DNA from: Sphingomonas sp. Leaf230
GTDB taxonomy: Bacteria > Pseudomonadota > Alphaproteobacteria > Sphingomonadales > Sphingomonadaceae
Assembly: GCF_001421745.1 (NCBI RefSeq)
Contig: NZ_LMKW01000003.1
Coordinates: forward strand, 1 to 46,709
DNA: 46,709 nucleotides
Direction: 5' to 3'
Part shown: positions 8,293-16,551 of the stretch, in pieces
How the letters are laid out: the number at the start of each line of letters is the position of its first letter
Position numbering within the stretch: position 1 is the first letter of the stretch
Notes under the pieces: generated by a model
What the model saw: only the letters and a program-made list of their open reading frames with translations
The model's database searches: none
What the model was told of the DNA's origin: nothing
Made by a program: the position numbers and the translations under genes

Positions 8293-8801
8293 AACGTCCA
8301 CGCATAGATATCACGGACATTAATGGCGGGCACGACCCGTACGGCGATCAACCATTCGAAGACGTGGCGGACCGCAACGAGCCCCTGTTCGACGGTCGGG
8401 CGATGCCGCGCATCAGTTCTTCGATCCATGCAGAGATGCGAAGCGCCTGATCTGTTCAAGTGCTCAAAGTCACGACCCACGCATCGTGCAAAGTCGTACG
8501 CCACCCCCATCCTGCATATGGGAACACGGTGTATACGCGTCGCGGATGTGGATTGCGGACTGTCGCAGCAAAAAACCCAAAGAAGCGCTCAGGCGTCGGG
8601 CACGGCGCTGATCGCGAGCAGGACGGGCGTGGCGAACGGAGCTAACACGGTATGGGCAGACCGTAGCGCGATGTCAGGCAGGAACTATTCCCCGTCGAAA
8701 TTACGACCTCGTAACATTTTGGCGGCATGTCGGTGGTCTACCTCGCTGACGCAGGCCGTTTAGACCGTGACGCGGCCTCCGAGGCGCGATAATGGACAAG
8801 A
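8293..8801. other. Unassigned 0.5-kb stretch, probably decayed
   Basis: About 500 bp between the rmlC pseudogene and the next convincing gene. Frames on both strands are open for 60-146 codons, but they are shadows of one another without known motifs or ribosome-binding sites. It most likely combines further gene remnants with the promoter of the 8802-14895 operon. No repeat, hairpin or IS end stood out. Confidence 0.4.
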
Positions 8802-9248
8802 ATGAGGCGACAGGACATATCTCGAACCGGATGGGTGCAGACCAGTCGGCGCTTTGCTGTCGTCGCAGCGTTGGCGATCACGGCCTCATCGCTCGGCACC
8901 GCAGTGGACGCGCAGACGCGCACGGCGCGCGATACCACGACCGCTTATGGCGCGAGGCTCAATGCAAAAGGCGAGCCTACGAACCTCAACCCCAAGCGCA
9001 TCAACAACCGGGTCAACAGCCGTCTCGAAACACGCCTTAGCCTTCGCATTGAGCGCTACCGCACCGACAGCACCAACAATCCAGCTGCAGCGTTCGCAGT
9101 AAAGTCGACTGACAACACGCGCGTTGGCACCAAGACGACGCTTTCGCCCTTATCCACATCCGCTCTGTCGGACACGTCGCAGGCGTTTGAAGCGTCGTCG
9201 CAGACCACTGCAGGGCCGCCACGCGGCGACGCTCGCGCCGATCGATGA
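8802..9248 (+). CDS. Small exported protein of unknown function, first gene of the Wza/Wzc operon
   Basis: A 148-residue protein with a probable Sec signal peptide: basic start, hydrophobic RFAVVAALAITASSLGTAVD, cleavage likely after a VDA motif near residue 37. The mature part is polar and low in hydrophobic residues, rich in T, R, N and S (RINNRVNSRLETRLSLRIER), so it may be extended or disordered. I recognise no family. It ends 13 bp before the ligase-like gene (9262), in the same direction, so it is probably co-transcribed with ligase-like, wza and wzc genes. A role in polymer export or secretion is inferred only from position. Confidence 0.65.
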   Translation: MRRQDISRTGWVQTSRRFAVVAALAITASSLGTAVDAQTRTARDTTTAYGARLNAKGEPTNLNPKRINNRVNSRLETRLSLRIERYRTDSTNNPAAAFAVKSTDNTRVGTKTTLSPLSTSALSDTSQAFEASSQTTAGPPRGDARADR

Positions 9249-9261
9249 GCTAGGGGTACAC

Positions 9262-10644
9262 ATGGCCATTTCACGTTTACGGGGGCCCCGGTTCAGCCCC
9301 GATATCTCCTTAGTGCTGCTGGCAGCGCTGTTCCTTATCTTGTGGTTGGCGGGCGGGGCATCGCGCGAGGACGTAGTCGGCCAGATCGTCACACGCGCCG
9401 CGTCGTGGATCGCGATCCTAGCAGCAGTGCTGGTCGCGCGTGGTCCGCAGATCGCGAAAGCGAAAGGAGCGACGCTGTTCCTCTTCGCGGCAATACTGCT
9501 ATGCGTGGTGCAGCTGGTACCCTTACCCCCGGGCGTATGGCGCGCGTTGCCGGGTCGCGCAGCGTTCACCAATCCCTTGATATCGCCGCCTGATTTATGG
9601 CGACCTTTATCGCTTGTGCCGGGCGCGACGGTGAACGCAATGTTCTCCCTAGTTACGCCGCTAGCGGTGCTAGTGCTTGCAACGAGCATGCGCGAAGACC
9701 AGAAACGCTTTACCCCTGTCCTAGTCCTGGCGGTGATCGGCCTTGCGTTGTTGGTCGGGCTGCTCCAGTTCACCGGCGCCCAACTGATCAACCCGCTCGT
9801 CAACGGCTCGGCTGGGGCAGTCGACGGCTTGATCGCCAACCGCAACCATTTCGCTCTTTTCCTTGCGATCGGGCTGCTGATCGCGCCGGTATGGGGAGTG
9901 GAGGCCGGTAGTGCGTCGCGAGTGCGTGCGCCAATCGCGCTGGGCCTCATCCCGCTGTTCGTCCTCACAATCTTAGCATCTGGATCGCGCGCCGGCATCG
10001 CACTTGGGGGAGTCGCGCTCTTGCTGGGGCTGACTATCGCTCGACGCGGCGTAAAGTCGGCCCTACGTCACTACCCGCGCTGGACGCTGCCCGCCATCGG
10101 CATCGGGGTCATCACACTGATTGCGATCTTCGTGCTCGCTAGCGTCGCGACGGACCGCGCGGTATCGTTGAATCGCCTCGTCGAAATGGACACAGGCGAA
10201 GACATGCGCACCCGCGGTCTTCCAATAGTGCTGGTAATCATCCGCACCTATTTCCCGTTCGGCAGCGGGTTGGGAAGCTTCGATCCTATTTTCCGCATTC
10301 ACGAGCCGTTCGGGCTACTGAAACCGACCTATTTCAACCATGCTCACAACGACCTTTTGGAAATCGTCCTCACCGCCGGGTTACCCGGGCTTCTTCTGCT
10401 CGTCACCGCGATCGGCTGGTGGCTGTGGCGAAGTATCGGAGCTTGGCGCGCCGATGCGGTATTGCCCAAGCTCGGCTCGGCCACGTTGCTGCTGATCATG
10501 CTTGCGAGCATCGTTGATTATCCCGCGCGCACGCCAATCATCATGGCGATGACGACCATCGCGGCGATTTGGCTCGGAGGCGCAGAGCGTGTGAGCCACG
10601 CTATGGGAAAAGCACCTTTACCATCGACGGGCCGCGACCTATGA
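9262..10644 (+). CDS. O-antigen ligase/Wzy_C-domain membrane protein
   Basis: A 460-residue polytopic membrane protein. I placed the start at the ATG at 9262, behind TAGGGGT, rather than at the upstream in-frame ATG at 9124 whose Arg-rich lead overlaps the previous gene. It has 10-12 hydrophobic segments and, before the last helices, the loop FNHAHNDLLEIVLTAGLPG at about 356-374, a signature of the O-antigen ligase/Wzy_C family; SGSRAGIALGG precedes it. The family joins polymer units at the periplasmic face of the inner membrane. Gene order ligase-like, wza, wzc suggests it may be the main polymerase of this EPS. It overlaps wza by 4 bp (ATGA). Confidence 0.85.
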   Translation: MAISRLRGPRFSPDISLVLLAALFLILWLAGGASREDVVGQIVTRAASWIAILAAVLVARGPQIAKAKGATLFLFAAILLCVVQLVPLPPGVWRALPGRAAFTNPLISPPDLWRPLSLVPGATVNAMFSLVTPLAVLVLATSMREDQKRFTPVLVLAVIGLALLVGLLQFTGAQLINPLVNGSAGAVDGLIANRNHFALFLAIGLLIAPVWGVEAGSASRVRAPIALGLIPLFVLTILASGSRAGIALGGVALLLGLTIARRGVKSALRHYPRWTLPAIGIGVITLIAIFVLASVATDRAVSLNRLVEMDTGEDMRTRGLPIVLVIIRTYFPFGSGLGSFDPIFRIHEPFGLLKPTYFNHAHNDLLEIVLTAGLPGLLLLVTAIGWWLWRSIGAWRADAVLPKLGSATLLLIMLASIVDYPARTPIIMAMTTIAAIWLGGAERVSHAMGKAPLPSTGRDL

Positions 10645-11396
10645 GCTTTTTTCCTGTTCCCGCCTCCAGAGTAACTTTTTCGCGTATGCGCAAGATCTGT
10701 CCCGCCCTCTTGGTGATCGGCGCCCTTACGGGATGTGCGCATCAGCAACCGCTAGTTTCGACCGGTCAGCTTACGGTCATTCAAGACAGCGCGGCGTTAC
10801 CTCCGCCCGAGCGGCCCGACTTGACCGCGGCCGATCGCCAGTCGCTGATCGGTCCGCTAGACACGATCCAGATCGATGTATTCAATGTCCCTGACCTCAG
10901 CCGTGAAGTGCAGGTCGATGCGGGTGGGCAGGTCGCGATGCCACTGATCGGTACGATCGACGCGCGTGGACGCACCGCGCGGGAGCTCTCGCAAACGATC
11001 GAAAGTGCACTGCGCGGACGCTATGTACGTAACCCGGACGTGACGGTGAATATCAAGAGCTCGGTCAGTCAGGTTGTTACCATGGATGGGCAGGTCACCG
11101 AGCCTGGACTATACCCGGTAACCAACCAGATGACGCTGCTACGCGCAATCGCGTCGGCTAAGGGCCTATCCGAATTCGCCAAGCAGGAAGAGGTCGTAAT
11201 CTTGCGCACTGTAAACGGACGCAAGATGGCGGGGCTCTACAATATCGATGCGATCCGACGCGGAGCCTATGCCGACCCGGCGATCTACGCCAACGATATC
11301 GTCGTGGTCGGCGATAGCCCGGCGCGACGCCGATTCCGCGATATCGTGTCGCTGGCACCGCTTCTTGCCGCGCCGCTGATCGCTGTCCTAAATTAA
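10641..11396 (+). CDS. wza: Wza-like outer-membrane polysaccharide export lipoprotein
   Basis: An OPX-family export protein. A lipoprotein signal ends in ALTGC, with Cys32 counted from the ATG at 10641; an internal ATG at 10686 would give a tidier 16-residue signal and is a real alternative. I kept 10641 because it overlaps the upstream stop as ATGA. The Poly_export (PES) domain follows: LIGPLDTIQIDVFNVPDLS, then GGQVAMPLIGTIDARGRT. A SLBB-type domain begins near VVTMDGQVTEPGLYPV. A short hydrophobic C-terminus (SLAPLLAAPLIAVLN) ends the protein. OPX proteins form the outer-membrane portal for capsule and EPS. At about 251 residues it is shorter than E. coli Wza, like GelD/SpsD of sphingan producers. 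Confidence 0.9.
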   Translation: MSFFPVPASRVTFSRMRKICPALLVIGALTGCAHQQPLVSTGQLTVIQDSAALPPPERPDLTAADRQSLIGPLDTIQIDVFNVPDLSREVQVDAGGQVAMPLIGTIDARGRTARELSQTIESALRGRYVRNPDVTVNIKSSVSQVVTMDGQVTEPGLYPVTNQMTLLRAIASAKGLSEFAKQEEVVILRTVNGRKMAGLYNIDAIRRGAYADPAIYANDIVVVGDSPARRRFRDIVSLAPLLAAPLIAVLN

Positions 11397-11410
11397 GGTT
11401 TGACGAGCGT

Positions 11411-13633
11411 ATGAATGTTATCATGTCAGACCTGCAATACGGTTTTGCTGGGAATGGTACGACAATGGCGCCCCAATCAGTGGAGAGCGAGCGGCCGCCT
11501 ATAATTCAAACGTATCTGCGTATCGCCTTGCGCTGGAAGTACGTCATCATCGGCGTGACTGTCGCCTGCATCGTACTCGGCCTCATCGTCACCTTGCTTA
11601 TGACGCCGAAATACACCTCGACGGCGACCGTTGAGATCGCGCGCGAAGCATCGCAGGTTACCAACATTCAGGCGGTCGAGCGCGACACCAGCGTCGCGGA
11701 CCAAGAATTCTACCAAACCCAGTACGGCCTGCTGAAATCGCGTGCTCTGTCCGAGCGCGTGGCAACCCAGTTGCAGCTCGTTGACAATCCCGATTTCTTT
11801 AAGATGTTCGGGACGAAAGATAAGAACCCGGCATTCGACCTGACCAACAACCGCTACACTTCAGCGGGCCGCGCCGAGCGCCAACGTGTAGCGGGCGAGA
11901 TTTTGCTGCAGAACCTGTCGGTCGATCCCACCCGGCTTTCTCGCCTCGTCGATATTGCATTTACTAGCCCGCAAGCTGCTTTCTCAGCGCGTGTAGCTAA
12001 TGCGTGGGCAGAAAACTTCATCCAGACTAATCTTGAACGCAAGGTGCAGGCTACCTCCTATGGTCGCAACCTGCTCGAGCGGCAGTTACGGCTCCAGAAG
12101 CAGCGACTTGACGAAAGCCAGCGCCAACTCGTCCGCTATGCGTTGCAGCAAAAGATTATCAATCTCCCCGCGCAGACCGGCAGCACGGCTGGCGGGCCAA
12201 CCGCCGAACGATCGATCGTTGCAGATGATCTCGCTGCGCTGAATACGGCGCTTACACAGGCAACCGCCGACCGGATCGAAGCGGAGGCGCGCTACCGGTC
12301 GGGCAGTGCCGGTGGCACCTCGAGCGAAGCGCTTGGCAACGTCGCGATCAATAATCTGCGCCAGCGCCGCGCCGAACTTGCTGCGCAATATCAGCAGATG
12401 ATGGTTCAGTTTGAGCCAGGCTATCCGGCTGCACAGGCGCTAAAGTCGCAGATCGACCAGCTCGACCGCGCAATCGGACGCGAAGAGTCACGCGTAAAGG
12501 GATCGATTGAGGGTGCTTATCGGGCCGGAGCCGCACGCGAGAGTGCACTTCAGGCAAAAGTAGATCAGCTCAAGTTAAGCTATCTCGATAATCGTAGGCG
12601 CTCCATTCAGTACAATATTTTCCAACAGGAGGTTGATACCAACCGGGCTCTCTACGACGGACTTCTCCAACGGTACAAAGAGATCGGCATCGCCAATGGC
12701 GTCGGTGTCAATAATATCTCCGTGGTAGACACTGCAGATGAGCCGCAGAAGCCATCGAGCCCGCGTCTATTCCTGAACCTGCTGATCTCCCTGCTAGGCG
12801 GCCTTGCACTCGGCGCGGTTACAGCTTTCGCACTTGAGCAGATGGACGAAGCCTTCGGCAATCCCAGCGAGGTGGAGCGCAAGCTTGGGCTGCCGCTACT
12901 TGGCTCGGTGCCCAAGGTCGATGAGGATCGCGAGCCACGCGACGATCTGCTCGACCGCAAGTCGGATCTTGTCGACGCTTACCTTGCGATAAGCACTAAC
13001 CTAGGCTTTACGACCGAGCATGGCGCACCGCGTTCCTTCTCCGTTACTTCGACGCGCCCTGCGGAAGGCAAGTCGACCACTGCTCTCGCACTTGCGACGA
13101 TGCTAGCGCGGGCCAACAAACGGGTGATTATCGTCGATGGCGACATGCGCTCGCCCTCGATTCATCATTTCGGAAATGTCGGGCACGAGCGTGGCCTCAG
13201 CAATTTCCTATCTGGCGAGGAAGGCATCGAACCACTGACCTTCCAGATGCCCGATCTCGGACTTACTGCGATGTCCGCTGGCCCGATCCCACCCAACGCG
13301 GCGGAGTTGTTGACAGGCACCCGCCTCACGACGCTGATTGACCGACTGCTTGAGGATTACGATCATGTCGTTATCGATAGTCCGCCGGTTATGGGTCTTG
13401 CCGACGCACCGCTGATTGCCGCGCAGGTGGAGGGTGTCGTCTATGCGGTCGAGTCTCATGGTATCCGTGCGACGCAGGTGAAGACTGCCCTGCGGCGCCT
13501 TGAGGCCGCTAACGTACGTATCTTTGGCGGCGTGCTCACCAAGTTCCAAGCGCGCCGTGCCGGCTACGGTAATAGCTATGAATATGGCTATGGCTATGGG
13601 CGCGCGAAGGATGACGCCAAGGGCCAGGGCTGA
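11411..13633 (+). CDS. wzc: Wzc-like polysaccharide co-polymerase with fused BY-kinase
   Basis: A 740-residue chain-length determinant and bacterial tyrosine kinase in one chain. A Wzz domain has transmembrane helices at about 44-63 (YVIIGVTVACIVLGLIVTLL) and 453-475, flanking a long periplasmic coiled-coil region (about 190-420). The cytoplasmic kinase has Walker A (RPAEGKSTT, near 551), Walker A' (VIIVDGDMRS, near 573) and Walker B (HVVIDSPPVMGLAD, near 653). The C-terminal tail has five Tyr at 719, 723, 725, 727 and 729, the usual autophosphorylation cluster. It controls polymer length and couples Wzy to Wza. Characterised sphingan clusters carry these as two proteins (GelC and GelE types); here they are fused. 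It starts 15 bp after wza. Confidence 0.92.
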   Translation: MNVIMSDLQYGFAGNGTTMAPQSVESERPPIIQTYLRIALRWKYVIIGVTVACIVLGLIVTLLMTPKYTSTATVEIAREASQVTNIQAVERDTSVADQEFYQTQYGLLKSRALSERVATQLQLVDNPDFFKMFGTKDKNPAFDLTNNRYTSAGRAERQRVAGEILLQNLSVDPTRLSRLVDIAFTSPQAAFSARVANAWAENFIQTNLERKVQATSYGRNLLERQLRLQKQRLDESQRQLVRYALQQKIINLPAQTGSTAGGPTAERSIVADDLAALNTALTQATADRIEAEARYRSGSAGGTSSEALGNVAINNLRQRRAELAAQYQQMMVQFEPGYPAAQALKSQIDQLDRAIGREESRVKGSIEGAYRAGAARESALQAKVDQLKLSYLDNRRRSIQYNIFQQEVDTNRALYDGLLQRYKEIGIANGVGVNNISVVDTADEPQKPSSPRLFLNLLISLLGGLALGAVTAFALEQMDEAFGNPSEVERKLGLPLLGSVPKVDEDREPRDDLLDRKSDLVDAYLAISTNLGFTTEHGAPRSFSVTSTRPAEGKSTTALALATMLARANKRVIIVDGDMRSPSIHHFGNVGHERGLSNFLSGEEGIEPLTFQMPDLGLTAMSAGPIPPNAAELLTGTRLTTLIDRLLEDYDHVVIDSPPVMGLADAPLIAAQVEGVVYAVESHGIRATQVKTALRRLEAANVRIFGGVLTKFQARRAGYGNSYEYGYGYGRAKDDAKGQG

Positions 13634-13641
13634 GCCTCCTT

Positions 13642-14895
13642 ATGCGGTCCCGGACGCATCTTTCAGGTCGCGGACGGCGATCGAGCCGCCAATGGGCTGG
13701 TCGCGTCGCGCTAGCCTGCGGCGTCGCCGTCTTGGGGTATCAGGGTGTCGCTTTCTCGGTCGCACATGTTGTGAGCAGGTCGCGACCCCAAGCGGCCGAC
13801 TCAATCGTCTCATATGATGGTCGGCTGATCGCCGCCCATGCAGCCTCCCTGATTACGCCAGGCATTACTGCAATCACGCGCAAGGAGGCGGAGGTACTGT
13901 CGAGCGCGGCGCTTCGCCGCGATCCGACCGCAATTTTGGCTGCAGCAACACTTGGCGTCGTTGCTGTGGCGCGAAGCGACACCGCCTACGCCCGACGCCT
14001 ACTCGCTTATTCGCAAATGCTCTCACGTCGCAACACCACGACACAATTGTGGTCGATTGAGGACGCGGTCGGGCGCGGCGACATCGGTAGTGCGCTTCGC
14101 TGGTACGATATCGCACTGCGCACCAAGCCGCAGATGAGTGATCTGCTCTACCCTGTACTGAAACAAGCCTCGCGCGATCCCTTGATCCGCGAAGCACTGG
14201 TGCGCAGGCTCGAGGGTAAGCCGCCTTGGCTAAACAGTTACGTCCGCTATGCTGCGGCCCAGAAAGACGATCCGCAGAGCACTGTGGCATTGTTCATGGG
14301 CCTGCAGGCGCGCGGTGTCACCATTCCTGGCAGCGCACAAACTTCAATCATCAACCTACTTCTCGATGCCGGTAACACCGACCAAGCGTGGCGCTATTAT
14401 GCCGCTGTCCGCCCCGGCGCGATCCGCACCCGTGCGCGCGACCCGCAGTTTACGGCATTGCTCGAGGCGCCGTCGCAGTTCGACTGGATAACGCTAAACG
14501 ACAACAGCATCGGCGCCTCGATCGAGCGCACGCGCGATGGCGGAACGTTTGAATTCTCCGCACCTGCGAGCATCGGCGGGCCGGTCCTCCAACAAGTCCA
14601 ACTTCTGCCGCCTGGAACCTATCGTCTTGCCGGCCACAGCAGCGGGATAGCACAGGATGCACGCGCGCTCCCTTATTGGACGCTCACTTGCCGCAGCGAC
14701 GGGCGCGAGCTCGGTCGCGTGGTGGTCCCCAACTCTGCGCAGGCAGGCGGCGTGTTTGCCGGACCGCTGCAGGTTTCCTCGAACTGCCCAGTGCAGACGC
14801 TGACGCTCTTCGCTCAGGCTTCCGATGCGATCGGGGGCACCTCGGGACAGATAAATCGGGTCGTGTTGTCAGCACCTACACAAGGCGCGCGTTGA
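13642..14895 (+). CDS. Exported or membrane-anchored helical-repeat protein of unknown function (EPS operon)
   Basis: A 417-residue protein starting 9 bp after wzc, thus in the same operon. An Arg-rich N-terminus is followed by one hydrophobic segment (WAGRVALACGVAVLGYQGVA, about 18-37), a signal anchor or signal peptide. Residues about 70-270 are Ala/Leu-rich helices spaced like TPR repeats (EAEVLSSAALRRDPTAILAA, IGSALRWYDIALRTKPQ, NTDQAWRYYAAVRPGA). The last ~140 residues look beta-rich, with LQQVQLLPPGTYRLAGHSSG, and resemble carbohydrate-binding-type sandwiches. I do not recognise a named family. A periplasmic helper in polymer assembly or export is a reasonable inference. Confidence 0.75.
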   Translation: MRSRTHLSGRGRRSSRQWAGRVALACGVAVLGYQGVAFSVAHVVSRSRPQAADSIVSYDGRLIAAHAASLITPGITAITRKEAEVLSSAALRRDPTAILAAATLGVVAVARSDTAYARRLLAYSQMLSRRNTTTQLWSIEDAVGRGDIGSALRWYDIALRTKPQMSDLLYPVLKQASRDPLIREALVRRLEGKPPWLNSYVRYAAAQKDDPQSTVALFMGLQARGVTIPGSAQTSIINLLLDAGNTDQAWRYYAAVRPGAIRTRARDPQFTALLEAPSQFDWITLNDNSIGASIERTRDGGTFEFSAPASIGGPVLQQVQLLPPGTYRLAGHSSGIAQDARALPYWTLTCRSDGRELGRVVVPNSAQAGGVFAGPLQVSSNCPVQTLTLFAQASDAIGGTSGQINRVVLSAPTQGAR

Positions 14896-15056
14896 GCACA
14901 GTAGTGCCCCATTTGTACTTTGATCTTCTGGAACGTCCCCACCAGTAAGCTCGCCGGTTCGCCACCGTCATGAAGATGAGCAAGCTGGTAGCGCGAGGAC
15001 CGTCCGGACCGATCCGGCACCGCGAAACGCAAAGACCTGCAAGGATTGCCCGGTGC
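14896..15056 (-). other. Remnant sequence cut by the IS66 insertion (distal part)
   Basis: When the IS66 element and one copy of its target duplication are removed, this segment joins 20203-20340. On the minus strand it continues an open frame (KLCTGQSLQVFAFRGAG) that then terminates at about 14971. No known protein family was recognised. The frame lacks a clear start, so it is probably a gene remnant. Confidence 0.35.
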
Positions 15057-15064
15057 ACAGCTTC
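15057..15064. repeat. 8-bp target-site duplication of IS66 (left copy)
   Basis: ACAGCTTC immediately precedes the IS66 left end (GTAAGCG...) and recurs at 20195-20202. Eight-base duplications are the rule for IS66. Confidence 0.9.
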
Positions 15065-15139
15065 GTAAGCGTGGTCTGAAGGTCGCCTTGTAGGCGGAGC
15101 GTTCAACGGGTTGATGGCGGCTCTTTGGACGGGGCCGTG

Positions 15140-15598
15140 ATGTCAGACGAGACTATCGAACCAGCTGCAGATGTAGCGAGTAGTCATACGACCGGTCGTA
15201 TGAGTGGTCGTATCGAGATTGTCGGTCGGGTATCCGGTCGACGCCGCTGGACGGTCGAGCAGAAGCTGGCGATCCTACGCGATGCGTTCGGGCCGGATGG
15301 GTCGGTCAGGGCGGCGGTCGAGCGTCACGAGGTCGGCAGCGGCGCGATCTACACCTGGCGGCGTCAAGCTATGTCGGGTGCACTGAGCGGAGTGCCGGCC
15401 CGGCCGCAGGCCGCATTTGCAGAAGTCCGGATCAGCGAGCCGCCCATGATGCTGTCGGCGCCGCCCGTCGAGGTGGCAGCGGACGCCCGGACCACGGGGC
15501 AAATCGGCATCGAGCTGCCTTCGGGTGTCCGACTGACCGTCGACGGCACGGTCGACGCCGAGGCGCTGTCGCGCGTGATCAGCGTGCTGGCGCGATGA
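15140..15598 (+). CDS. tnpA: IS66 TnpA accessory protein
   Basis: A 152-residue IS66 orfA product. An N-terminal helix-turn-helix of the transposase_8 type is visible (GRRRWTVEQKLAILRDAFGP at about 36-55, then AVERHEVGSGAIYTWRRQ), followed by a variable linker and a C-terminal part (GIELPSGVRLTVDGTVDAEA) common to IS66 orfA proteins. The ATG at 15140 was chosen over the in-frame ATG at 15125 because family members begin close to the HTH. Its stop overlaps the tnpB start as ATGA. It is intact. Confidence 0.88.
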   Translation: MSDETIEPAADVASSHTTGRMSGRIEIVGRVSGRRRWTVEQKLAILRDAFGPDGSVRAAVERHEVGSGAIYTWRRQAMSGALSGVPARPQAAFAEVRISEPPMMLSAPPVEVAADARTTGQIGIELPSGVRLTVDGTVDAEALSRVISVLAR

Positions 15599-15677
15599 TC
15601 CCGCAGCCGACATCGGCGCGGATATTCCTGGCGTGCGGCGTCACCGACATGCGCAAGGGCTTCGATGGCCTTGCGGT
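15595..15677 (+). pseudogene. tnpB: IS66 tnpB, 5' fragment (disrupted by IS21)
   Basis: The first 27-28 codons of IS66 orfB, with ARIFLACGVTDMRKGFDGLA, the conserved N-terminus. The frame then runs into the IS21 end. Joined to 18291-18534 after removing the guest and one TGCGGT copy, it gives a complete 108-residue TnpB with no frameshift, so the gene was intact when IS21 entered. Confidence 0.92.
15672..15677. repeat. 6-bp target-site duplication of the IS21 element (left copy)
   Basis: TGCGGT here and at 18285-18290 flank the IS21 element. Both copies match the tnpB reading frame sequence expected at the insertion point. Confidence 0.85.
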
Positions 15678-15752
15678 TGCGGATTCCGATGATCGCGCGC
15701 AGCCATTCCGACATGATGGCGCGCAGCGTTCCGAGATGATCGCGATCAGTGG
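15678..15752. repeat. Left-end terminal repeats of the IS21 element (three copies)
   Basis: Three consecutive ~23-24-bp units, each beginning ATTCCG or GTTCCG and ending in GCGCGCAGC or GCGATCAGT. They match the units at the other end in inverted orientation. IS21 elements use such multiple end repeats as transposase binding sites. Confidence 0.85.
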
Positions 15753-15799
15753 CGGTTACCCGGTCGACATGGATTTGGTGTCAGCTTCGTGAGGTAGGG

Positions 15800-16540
15800 T
15801 CAATCGCTGATGGATGCTTTGGTGCGCCGCAGGCTGTCACCTTCGAGTTCGACGCGGTGGGCATTGTGAAGGAGGCGGTCCAAGATCGCGTCGGCATAGG
15901 TGGAATCGCCGATGGCATGATGCCACGACGCGGTCGGAAGCTGGCTGGTCACGATAGTCGACTTGCGGCCGTACCGATCTTCCAGGATCTCGAGCAGATC
16001 ATGCCTGGCCTGTGCATCCAGGGGCTGAAGGCCCCAGTCGTCCAGGATGAGCAGTTCGACGCTGGCGAGGCTCTTGAGCCTGTTGGCGATGCGGCCGTCG
16101 CCACGCGCGAGGGCAAGCTCGTCGAGCAGACGCGTGAAGCGCACGTAAAGGACCGAGCGGTTATCGCGGCAGGCCTTGTGGCCGATGGCGCAGGCGAGCC
16201 AGCTTTTGCCGATACCGGTCGGGCCGCAGATCGCCAGATTGTCGTGCGCGTCGATCCACTCGCCACTCAACAGCGTTTCGAACAGCCGGCGCTCGAGCCC
16301 GCGGGGGCTTCGGTAGTCGACATCCTCAGGTGCGGCCTGATGCCGCAATTTGGCGTATCGAAGGCGCGCACTCAGCCTCTTGTCGTGACGCCAGGTGGTT
16401 TCCCGGTCGAGCAGCAGGGCGAGCCACTCGGCATGGCTGAGCGTGGCGGCATCGCCATGCTTGTCGAGTTCGGTGAAGGCTTTGGCCATGCCCTGCAGGC
16501 CGAGCGCCTGCAGCTGGTCGAGGGTGGGATGTATCAGCAT
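15800..16540 (-). CDS. istB: IS21 IstB, AAA+ ATPase transposition helper
   Basis: A 246-residue DnaC-like AAA+ ATPase that chooses target DNA and activates IstA. It begins with the IstB N-terminal helical domain (LDQLQALGLQGMAKAF), then Walker A GPTGIGKS at 106-113, Walker B LLILDDWG at 163-170, and a sensor region near TIVTSQLPTASWHHAIGD, all typical of the family. The length is usual (about 240-260). It lies 11 bp downstream of istA in the same direction. The long plus-strand frame over the same DNA (15749-16561) is a shadow. Confidence 0.93.
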   Translation of the reverse strand: MLIHPTLDQLQALGLQGMAKAFTELDKHGDAATLSHAEWLALLLDRETTWRHDKRLSARLRYAKLRHQAAPEDVDYRSPRGLERRLFETLLSGEWIDAHDNLAICGPTGIGKSWLACAIGHKACRDNRSVLYVRFTRLLDELALARGDGRIANRLKSLASVELLILDDWGLQPLDAQARHDLLEILEDRYGRKSTIVTSQLPTASWHHAIGDSTYADAILDRLLHNAHRVELEGDSLRRTKASISD

Positions 16541-16551
16541 GAGCTATCTCC

